A DNA stretch of 8,684 nucleotides from Candidatus Nomurabacteria bacterium RIFCSPLOWO2_01_FULL_41_12 (GTDB taxonomy: Bacteria; Patescibacteriota; Minisyncoccia; Phycocordibacterales; UBA9973). Of the stretch, positions 1 to 4,622 are shown one piece after another. The notes below the pieces were generated by a model. The model searched no databases. It saw nothing but the letters and a program-made list of their open reading frames with translations, and was not told where the DNA came from. The position numbers and the translations under genes were made by a program. Numbering within the stretch: position 1 is the first letter of the stretch; every line of letters starts with the position of its first letter. The stretch spans positions 1 to 8,684 of the forward strand of contig MFUY01000014.1 of the NCBI GenBank assembly GCA_001787035.1, written 5' to 3'.

Positions 1-333
1 ACAGTGCTCTGTGGCGACGACTCACTTACTCTACCGTTCATGTCCGTCGGTGCTGAAGGTGTCGTCAGTGTCGCATCGAATCTCTACGTTCGCGAAGTCA
101 GCGACATGGTGAAGTTCGCGCTTGCCAATGATTTCGTTCAAGCGGGCAAGATCCATCGTCGACTCTACTCGGTTTTCAAGACGCTCTTCGTCGAGTCGAA
201 TCCAGTCCCAGTGAAGTCCGCACTCGCACGCGCTGGTATCATCGCATCCGCCGAGGTTCGTTCTCCACTCTGCGAGATGACTCTGGCCAACATGGAGTTG
301 GTCGAACAGGTGCTCGCGGACTTTAGGTCGTAG
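1..333 (+). CDS. dapA: 4-hydroxy-tetrahydrodipicolinate synthase, C-terminal part
   Basis: The frame is open from the left edge, so the gene starts outside the window and only about 110 C-terminal residues are present. DapA condenses pyruvate with aspartate semialdehyde in the cytoplasm, the first committed step of the diaminopimelate/lysine branch. The fragment opens with a CGDDSLTLPFMSVGAEGVVSV stretch, matching the late beta-strand of the DapA TIM barrel (GDD..L..MxxGAxGVISV). It continues with SNPVPVKSALARAG, the typical DapA segment before the last helices. The Schiff-base lysine lies upstream of the window and cannot be checked. The GTG at 4 is an internal codon, not a start. It ends with TAG 69 nt before dapB, the next pathway enzyme. 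GC content (about 55% in the first 60 bases) is far above that of the genes to the right. Confidence 0.9.
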   Translation, partial: TVLCGDDSLTLPFMSVGAEGVVSVASNLYVREVSDMVKFALANDFVQAGKIHRRLYSVFKTLFVESNPVPVKSALARAGIIASAEVRSPLCEMTLANMELVEQVLADFRS

Positions 334-342
334 CTTGGGCTT

Positions 343-373
343 ACCGGCGGAGAGACAGCCAATCTTCGCCGGT
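343..373 (+). other. Short inverted repeat between dapA and dapB
   Basis: A perfect 7-bp inverted repeat, ACCGGCG (343-349) with CGCCGGT (367-373), encloses a 17-nt loop in the 69-nt dapA-dapB gap. The GC-rich stem could fold in RNA as a weak terminator or attenuator, but no T-run follows. The gap is short and both genes belong to one pathway, so co-transcription with partial attenuation is at least as likely. Function is inferred only. Confidence 0.35.
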
Positions 374-387
374 CGTCCTTTACATGC

Positions 388-396
388 GAGGAGGGG
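388..396 (+). promoter_or_regulatory. Shine-Dalgarno of dapB
   Basis: A GAGGAGGGG stretch ends 6 nt before the ATG at 403. It is a strong ribosome binding site and fixes the dapB start. It is notable because none of the genes in the AT-rich part of the window has a comparable sequence. Confidence 0.8.
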
Positions 397-402
397 TAGC
401 AC

Positions 403-1077
403 ATGCGTATTTTGATTGTCGGCTACGGGAAGATGGGCCGACTCGTCGAACAGTTGGCTCTTGAGCAAGGCAATGAAGTTGTGGGTTATGTACTTCGAGG
501 GAGTGACGAATGGGCGCAAGCGGACGTTGCCGTTGATTTCTCGACTGCCGAGGCGCTTGAGGGGAATTTTCCTCACTACATCGAGCGTGGCTTGCCGGTC
601 GTGATAGGCACGACAGGCTGGGGAGATCGGATGGCGACTTATCGGGCTGACGCGGAGAAAGCTGGGCTCGGCGTGGTTGCTGCGGCGAATTTCTCTGTCG
701 GAGTGAATATGTTTCAGGTGATCGTGAGAGAGACCGCGCGACGGATGGCTACACAGGCGGACTACGGTGCGTGGATTCATGAAGCGCATCACGATACGAA
801 GAAAGATGCACCATCCGGGACAGCGGTACTTCTGCAGGACACGATGACGCAAGCAGGATTCGACCGCGTAATTGACATCTCGTCGACGCGCGCGGGTAGA
901 ATCCCAGGAACCCACACTGTCGGCTTCGACAGTGCGTCCGACACCATCGAGCTCACGCACACAGTGCGAGACCGAAGTGGATTCACGCGTGGTGCACTTC
1001 TCGCGGCGTACTGGATTGTCGGTCGTCGAGGTTGGTACTCGATGGCTGATGTTCTGAAAGATTCAGTCTTAGAATAA
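403..1077 (+). CDS. dapB: 4-hydroxy-tetrahydrodipicolinate reductase
   Basis: DapB reduces the DapA product with NAD(P)H in the cytoplasm, giving tetrahydrodipicolinate for diaminopimelate and lysine. At 224 residues it is shorter than the usual 240-270. The nucleotide-binding loop GYGKMG is at residues 7-12, DFSTAEA at 45-51 and GTTGW at 69-73. NFSVGVN is at 96-102 and the signature EAHHDTKKDAPSGTA at 127-141, including the catalytic His129 and Lys133 equivalents of the HHxxKxDAPSG motif. The C-terminal FTRGALLAAYWI is also family-typical. The start is supported by a strong Shine-Dalgarno. It follows dapA by 69 nt, presumably in one operon. The gene is much richer in GC than those downstream, suggesting different ancestry or a contig join. 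The long open frame on the opposite strand (31-960) is a shadow. Enzyme identity is secure. Confidence 0.95.
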   Translation: MRILIVGYGKMGRLVEQLALEQGNEVVGYVLRGSDEWAQADVAVDFSTAEALEGNFPHYIERGLPVVIGTTGWGDRMATYRADAEKAGLGVVAAANFSVGVNMFQVIVRETARRMATQADYGAWIHEAHHDTKKDAPSGTAVLLQDTMTQAGFDRVIDISSTRAGRIPGTHTVGFDSASDTIELTHTVRDRSGFTRGALLAAYWIVGRRGWYSMADVLKDSVLE

Positions 1078-1120
1078 TGGTTCAAGTGTGAAGAGGTAAC
1101 AACACGATCTCATATCTCAA

Positions 1121-1162
1121 AAAGCCAGTGACATCCGAAAGGAGAAAATGTTCACTGGCTTT
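1121..1162 (+). terminator. Hairpin after dapB, possible bidirectional terminator
   Basis: A perfect 11-bp stem pairs AAAGCCAGTGA (1121-1131) with TCACTGGCTTT (1152-1162) across a 20-nt loop. On the plus strand only three Ts end the stem, so termination of dapB would be weak. On the minus strand the stem ends in TTTTT, a better intrinsic terminator, but no minus-strand gene is seen entering from the right. The loop holds AAAGGAG followed by an ATG. Confidence 0.5.
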
Positions 1163-1183
1163 AAAATTGATACTGTTGGCTAA
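1148..1183 (+). CDS. Possible 11-codon leader peptide
   Basis: An ATG at 1148 sits 4 nt after AAAGGAG (1138-1144), a good Shine-Dalgarno, and opens an 11-codon frame (MFTGFKIDTVG) ending at TAA 1181-1183. Both the ribosome binding site and the ATG lie in the loop of the 1121-1162 hairpin, and the frame ends inside the 48-bp palindrome. It could be a leader peptide whose translation affects folding of the downstream palindrome. It could equally be chance, since the frame is very short and nothing else supports it. Confidence 0.15.
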   Translation: MFTGFKIDTVG

Positions 1184-1217
1184 AAATATGCTATAGCATA
1201 TTTTTAGCCAACAGTAT
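1170..1217. repeat. Perfect 48-bp palindrome, candidate operator of the PaaX-like gene
   Basis: Two 24-nt arms are exact reverse complements with no loop, centred between 1193 and 1194 on TGCTATAGCA. The right end overlaps the first base of the TATAAT box (1217-1222) of the gene starting at 1230, so a bound dimer would block that promoter. The length and position fit an autoregulatory operator for the adjacent winged-helix protein (inference). In RNA or single-stranded DNA it would form a 24-bp stem. The core TGCTATA also resembles the extended -10 boxes of prfB and ftsX, so it may contact RNA polymerase as well. Confidence 0.8.
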
Positions 1218-1222
1218 ATAAT
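1217..1222 (+). promoter_or_regulatory. -10 box of the PaaX-like gene
   Basis: TATAAT ends 7 nt before the ATG at 1230. Bacterial transcripts usually start about 7 nt after the -10, so the mRNA would begin at or next to the start codon (leaderless). No clear -35 is visible because that region lies in the palindrome. Confidence 0.65.
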
Positions 1223-1229
1223 TGTAAAT

Positions 1230-1823
1230 ATGGGGAAAATGGAAAGAGAATCTAGCAAAAGAACTCACAGGACAAATTTACAAAAAACAATATTGTCCGT
1301 GATTTTTGCCGTGGGAGGATTAAGTGTGGCGCTCGTGGCTCCAAAGATGACAAAAATTTTGGCAAAATTCGAGCCAGACTTCTTGAAAAGCAAATTTCAA
1401 AAGTATTCTTTTAACCGATCATTTGCCAGATTAAAAGGTGCCGGTTTGATATTTTTTGAAAAAACTGCAAAAGGAAATTTTGTCCGCCTGACCCCTAAAG
1501 GTGAAGCAAAACTGAGACGGCTGGAGTTTCTTAATTATAAAATAAAAAAGCCAAAGCACTGGGATGGAAAATGGAGAATTCTGGCATTTGACATCAAAGA
1601 GGAAAGGAAAAGCGTCAGAAATAAGGTTCGTCATACTCTTTCCCAGATAGGTTTTGTTCGCCTGCAGGATAGCGTGTGGGTCTATCCTTATGACTGTGAA
1701 GATTTGATTATGCTACTAAAGGCGGATTTTAAAATAGGCAGGGATTTGATTTACATCATTGCTGACAGTATTGAAAATGATAAAAATCTCCGTAACGCAT
1801 TCAGTTTATCTAAGATGAATTGA
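1230..1823 (+). CDS. PaaX-like winged-helix regulator with Cas2-like C-terminal domain
   Basis: The 197-residue protein has a basic N-terminus, a hydrophobic segment at about 21-37, and a winged-helix stretch at about 58-95 (FNRSFARLKGAGLI...FVRLTPKGEAKL). A ferredoxin-like C-terminal region follows (111-192) with WDGKWRILAFDI, LSQIGFVRLQDSVWVYPYDCE and a final IENDKNLRNAF. These match PaaX-family proteins common in Parcubacteria, whose C-terminal half is often annotated as Cas2. No CRISPR array or other cas gene is in the window, so a DNA-binding transcription factor is the better reading. The start at 1230 is set by a TATAAT box 7 nt upstream. The large palindrome at the promoter suggests autoregulation, and a partial copy lies just after the stop. 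Targets and effector are unknown. Whether the hydrophobic segment is a membrane anchor or a buried helix is unclear. Confidence 0.75.
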   Translation: MGKMERESSKRTHRTNLQKTILSVIFAVGGLSVALVAPKMTKILAKFEPDFLKSKFQKYSFNRSFARLKGAGLIFFEKTAKGNFVRLTPKGEAKLRRLEFLNYKIKKPKHWDGKWRILAFDIKEERKSVRNKVRHTLSQIGFVRLQDSVWVYPYDCEDLIMLLKADFKIGRDLIYIIADSIENDKNLRNAFSLSKMN

Positions 1824-1827
1824 ATTT

Positions 1828-1847
1828 GCTAAAAATATGCTATAGCA
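1828..1847 (+). repeat. 20-bp direct repeat of the palindrome core
   Basis: Twenty bases starting GCTAAAAATATG and ending CTATAGCA are identical to 1179-1198 inside the 48-bp palindrome, in the same orientation. The identity stops abruptly on both sides. Only the inner TGCTATAGCA is palindromic here. It may be a second binding site for the regulator, or one of a pair of direct repeats flanking the gene as a cassette. The rest of the 111-nt gap to prfB shows only the prfB promoter. Confidence 0.7.
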
Positions 1848-1919
1848 CCAAACTGGTAAATATATTTTATAGGTTTATATAAGTTCACACAATACCCTAG
1901 AGAAAGGCCTTAGACCTTG

Positions 1920-1928
1920 TGCTATAAT
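1920..1928 (+). promoter_or_regulatory. Extended -10 promoter of prfB
   Basis: TGCTATAAT is a consensus extended -10 (TGn-TATAAT) ending 6 nt before the prfB ATG at 1935, so the transcript should start at about the A of ATG. There is no Shine-Dalgarno in the remaining space. No good -35 is visible, which an extended -10 can tolerate. Confidence 0.7.
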
Positions 1929-1934
1929 TGAAAT

Positions 1935-2819
1935 ATGACAGAAGATACCAATGATATCCAAAAAGAAATAGAAAAATTGGAAACTAAAATGCTTGAGGTG
2001 GATTTTTGGGCTGATAAAAACAAAGCGCAGGGGGTTTTAAAAGAGCTAGCGGAGTTGAAAGCTAAAAAAGAAGGTTTGGGGAGATACGATAAAGGCAATG
2101 CGATACTGACCATTATTTCCGGCGCTGGCGGGGACGATGCGGAAGACTTTGGCCGGATGCTTTTTGAGATGTATTTGAAATATGTAAATAAAAAAGGCTG
2201 GAGTATCAATCTTATCCATGAGAATAAAAATGACCATAATGGATATAGAAATATTTCAGTGGAAATAGTAGGCAAGGGTGCTTATGGTACTCTTAAAAAT
2301 GAAACTGGCGTGCATCGTCTCGTACGTATCTCTCCTTTTGATGCAAAGAAATTGAGACATACATCTTTTATTTTGGTTGAAATTTTGCCTAAATTTTCCA
2401 AGCTTGAGGAAAAGGATATTGCCATTGCAGACAGTGATTTAAAAATTGAATTTTCAAGATCCAGTGGTCCGGGCGGGCAGAATGTAAATAAAAGAGATAC
2501 AGCGGTCAGAATTGTCCACCTTCCGACGAACATTGCTGTGCATGCTTCAAATGAACGTTCCCAGGAACAGAACCGGGAGTCTGCTCTGTCCATCTTGCGC
2601 GCTAGAATTTTTAAAAAGGCGACGGAAGAAAAAAAGAGTATAGAAGATAGTATGAAATTGAAGAATACGGAGATAGAATGGGGGAATCAGATTCGTTCTT
2701 ATGTGCTTCATCCATATAAAATGGTTAAAGACCATAGGACTGGTGCGGAGACTTCAAAGGTTGACGCAGTTTTAGATGGTGAGTTGGATATTTTCATTGA
2801 GGCGGAGAAGAATTTGTGA
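1935..2819 (+). CDS. prfB: Peptide chain release factor 2 with shortened domain 1
   Basis: RF2 recognises UGA and UAA stop codons on the ribosome and triggers peptide release. GAGGDDAEDF (63-72) opens the conserved core. GVHRLVRISPFD (125-136) carries the SPF tripeptide (133-135) that distinguishes RF2 from RF1. SSGPGGQNVNK (176-186) contains the catalytic GGQ at 180-182. QIRSYVLHPYKMVKDHRTG (242-260) is the usual C-terminal signature. The protein has 294 residues against about 365 in E. coli RF2. The missing part is in helical domain 1, where only about 60 residues precede the GAGG motif. The ATG is preceded by an in-frame TGA (1929-1931) and a promoter, so a longer N-terminus is unlikely, and no RF2-type programmed frameshift site is seen. 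The gene itself ends in TGA. It precedes ftsE-ftsX, a conserved order. Confidence 0.93.
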   Translation: MTEDTNDIQKEIEKLETKMLEVDFWADKNKAQGVLKELAELKAKKEGLGRYDKGNAILTIISGAGGDDAEDFGRMLFEMYLKYVNKKGWSINLIHENKNDHNGYRNISVEIVGKGAYGTLKNETGVHRLVRISPFDAKKLRHTSFILVEILPKFSKLEEKDIAIADSDLKIEFSRSSGPGGQNVNKRDTAVRIVHLPTNIAVHASNERSQEQNRESALSILRARIFKKATEEKKSIEDSMKLKNTEIEWGNQIRSYVLHPYKMVKDHRTGAETSKVDAVLDGELDIFIEAEKNL

Positions 2820-2820
2820 T

Positions 2821-2912
2821 AGAATGAGAAAAGATTGCTTTTTCTCAGGTCCTCGGTTCTCCGGGTCCCTATCCCGGCCAGACCATTCGAAAAAGCAATC
2901 TTTTCTCATTCT
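2821..2912. repeat. Long hairpin element filling the prfB-ftsE gap
   Basis: The 24-nt arms 2821-2844 and 2889-2912 are perfect reverse complements around a 44-nt GC-rich loop. The element starts 1 nt after the prfB stop and ends 2 nt before the ftsE ATG. Inside the loop, GGTC (2848-2851) pairs with GACC (2881-2884) and CCGGG (2861-2865) with CCCGG (2873-2877). The left arm can also fold on itself, GAGAAAA (2826-2832) with TTTTCTC (2840-2846), giving an alternative structure. No T-run follows, so it is not a standard terminator. Roles in transcript processing, attenuation or ftsE translation control are possible. Its loop is related to that of the element at 4522-4614. Confidence 0.85.
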
Positions 2913-2914
2913 TT

Positions 2915-3583
2915 ATGATTTACTTCAATAACGTTTCAAAAGTTTATAAGGACGCAGTAGCGCTTGACAATGTTACGCTCACAGTCGTAGCGGGAGAGTT
3001 TGTTTCTGTTGTCGGACATTCAGGGGCGGGCAAAACAACTCTGACTAAAATGATTCTAGCGGACGAAAATCCGACCGAGGGCACTGTTTTTTTTGAATCT
3101 ATCAATGTGCATAAATTGAAAAATAATGACTTGACCAGGCTCCGCCAGCGCATCGGGGTGGTTTTCCAGGATTTCAAATTATTGCTTAATAAGACCGCGT
3201 ACGAAAACATTGCTTTTGCCATGGAAGCGGTCGGCAAGACCGACGAAGAGATAGCGAGCGATGTTCCACATGTTCTAGAGCTGGTTGATTTAAGCCATCG
3301 TCTAGAGCATTTTCCCAATCAAATGTCCGGAGGCGAACAGCAGCGCCTCGCTATTGCCCGCGCTATCATCAATCAGCCTGAACTCATCATCGCCGATGAG
3401 CCGACTGGTAATTTAGACCCCATTAATACGCACGAAATAATCCAGATTTTAAAGAAAATAAATGACCTTGGCACGACCGTGATTTTAACCACGCATAATC
3501 GCGCAGTTATTGATTCAGTCGGGAAAAGGGTAGTAACCATGGAAAACGGCAAAGTAATCCGCGATACCAAGAACGGCAATTAA
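2915..3583 (+). CDS. ftsE: Cell division ABC transporter ATP-binding protein FtsE
   Basis: FtsE is the cytoplasmic ATPase of the FtsEX complex, which couples ATP hydrolysis at the division site to activation of periplasmic peptidoglycan hydrolases. The 222 residues are the normal FtsE length. Walker A GHSGAGKTT is at 34-42, the Q-loop VVFQDF has Gln85, the signature MSGGEQQR is at 137-144, Walker B LIIADEP is at 157-163 and the H-loop His is at 194. The start at 2915 gives the expected N-terminus (MIYFNNVSKVY) but has no Shine-Dalgarno or recognisable -10 box. It lies 2 nt after the long hairpin, so expression probably depends on transcription from the prfB promoter through that structure. 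ftsX follows immediately. Confidence 0.95.
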   Translation: MIYFNNVSKVYKDAVALDNVTLTVVAGEFVSVVGHSGAGKTTLTKMILADENPTEGTVFFESINVHKLKNNDLTRLRQRIGVVFQDFKLLLNKTAYENIAFAMEAVGKTDEEIASDVPHVLELVDLSHRLEHFPNQMSGGEQQRLAIARAIINQPELIIADEPTGNLDPINTHEIIQILKKINDLGTTVILTTHNRAVIDSVGKRVVTMENGKVIRDTKNGN

Positions 3584-3584
3584 G

Positions 3585-3593
3585 TGCTATACT
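3585..3593 (+). promoter_or_regulatory. Extended -10 promoter of ftsX
   Basis: TGCTATACT begins 2 nt after the ftsE stop codon and ends 8 nt before the ATG at 3602. It matches the prfB promoter in 8 of 9 bases. It predicts a separate leaderless ftsX transcript, in addition to any read-through from ftsE. No Shine-Dalgarno is present. Confidence 0.6.
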
Positions 3594-3601
3594 CTACTTT
3601 T

Positions 3602-4522
3602 ATGATGACCGAATTAAAAAGAATTATAAAAGCAGGATTTATAAATTTTACCAGGGGCGGGCTGGTCTCCTTTGCGGCGGTTTTGGTCGTTACTATTACT
3701 CTTTCAGTCATCACTTTTATTGTTTTACTGCAAGCGGTGCTGTATTTTTCCCTTGGTCAAATTAAAGACAAGGTGGATGTCACTATTTATTTTACAGTAG
3801 GCGCGCCTGAAGCGAAGATTATTTTATTGAAAGATTCTCTTTTGAAATTGCCGGAAGTGAAAGACGTGACTTACACCAGCGCCGAGGAGGCTCTGAAACT
3901 TTTCCGCGAGCGCCACAAGAATGATTATCCGACTATTGCCGCCTTGGACGAGATAGGGACTAATCCGCTCGGGGCGTACCTTAATGTCAAAGCGAAAGAG
4001 ATTTCCCAATATGAAAGTATCGCGAATTTTATGAAAGGGGATAATATACTCGTGCTAGGCTCCGAGTCCATTATAGACAAAGTTAATTATCACCAAAATA
4101 AACTGGTCATAGACCGATTAAACGCCATAATAGCGGGTGCGCAAAAACTTGGCTTTCTAATTACTCTTCTTTCAATAGTCATCGCCATTATTATTACCTT
4201 CAATACCATCCGCCTGACCATTTTTATCGCCAGAGAGGAAATCGGCGTGATGCGCCTGGTTGGAGCCTCCAAAATGCGCGTTCGTGGTCCCTTCATGATT
4301 GAAGGCGTAATTTATGGTGTTATCGCCACGATTATAACATTGATTCTTTTCTGGCCCGCGACGGCTTGGTTCGGGCGCAACATGACCCCATTTCTTGGGC
4401 TTGATATTTATGACTATTATATTTCCAATTTCTTTCAGATTTTTGCAATTATTTTATCGTCAGGTATAATCTTGGGAGTGATTTCGAGCTTTCTGGCAGT
4501 TAGGAAGTATTTGAACAAATGA
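3602..4522 (+). CDS. ftsX: Cell division protein FtsX, permease subunit
   Basis: FtsX is the membrane partner of FtsE and transmits its ATPase cycle to extracytoplasmic peptidoglycan hydrolases. From the ATG at 3602 it has 306 residues with the four-TM FtsX layout: TM1 about 21-48, an extracytoplasmic domain about 55-178, TM2 182-206, TM3 231-252 and TM4 279-302. Family stretches include the N-terminal NFTRGGLVSFAA, SAEEALKLFRERH in the outer domain, and REEIGVMRLVGAS (211-223) in the cytoplasmic loop after TM2. A GTG at 3584 would add six residues (MLYSTF) but overlaps the -10 box, so 3602 (or the adjacent ATG at 3605) is preferred. The hydrolase partner is not in this window. Confidence 0.93.
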   Translation: MMTELKRIIKAGFINFTRGGLVSFAAVLVVTITLSVITFIVLLQAVLYFSLGQIKDKVDVTIYFTVGAPEAKIILLKDSLLKLPEVKDVTYTSAEEALKLFRERHKNDYPTIAALDEIGTNPLGAYLNVKAKEISQYESIANFMKGDNILVLGSESIIDKVNYHQNKLVIDRLNAIIAGAQKLGFLITLLSIVIAIIITFNTIRLTIFIAREEIGVMRLVGASKMRVRGPFMIEGVIYGVIATIITLILFWPATAWFGRNMTPFLGLDIYDYYISNFFQIFAIILSSGIILGVISSFLAVRKYLNK

Positions 4523-4614
4523 GGAGAAAAATTCAAAAAATTTTGGCGCCTTCGCCCTCGGAGACCAGAGGACAGGGGACCCACGACGCTTTAAATCTTT
4601 TGAATTTTTCTCCT
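4522..4614. repeat. Long hairpin element filling the ftsX-pyrG gap
   Basis: The 17-nt arms 4522-4538 and 4598-4614 are perfect reverse complements. One mismatch and four further base pairs extend the stem inward. The left arm begins on the last base of the ftsX stop and the right arm ends 8 nt before the pyrG ATG. The loop is GC-rich in an AT-rich setting and contains a small hairpin, GGCG (4545-4548) with CGCC (4553-4556). No T-run follows. It has the same architecture as the prfB-ftsE element, with unrelated arm sequence but a shared loop motif in opposite orientation. Confidence 0.8.
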
Positions 4615-4622
4615 ATTAAAAC

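Noticed and set aside
31..960. A 309-codon open frame antisense to dapA-dapB
   Set aside because: It is a shadow of GC-rich coding sequence. DapA and DapB motifs on the plus strand are unambiguous and the antisense protein shows no recognisable family.
1230..1823. Annotation as CRISPR-associated endonuclease Cas2
   Set aside because: No array, cas1 or other cas gene is present, and the protein has an N-terminal winged-helix region typical of PaaX-like regulators.
1848..1934. Possible upstream exon of prfB joined by programmed frameshift
   Set aside because: An in-frame TGA at 1929-1931 precedes the ATG, but the preceding sequence is AT-rich with several stops, contains the promoter, and shows no RF2-like N-terminal residues or frameshift site.
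2845..2888. tRNA-like or other known structured RNA in the prfB-ftsE loop
   Set aside because: The loop is only 44 nt and shows no T-arm, anticodon arm or CCA-like end; its stems do not match a class I recognise.
3584..3601. GTG at 3584 as the ftsX start
   Set aside because: It would translate the -10 box itself; the ATG at 3602 has the usual leaderless spacing and gives a family-typical N-terminus.
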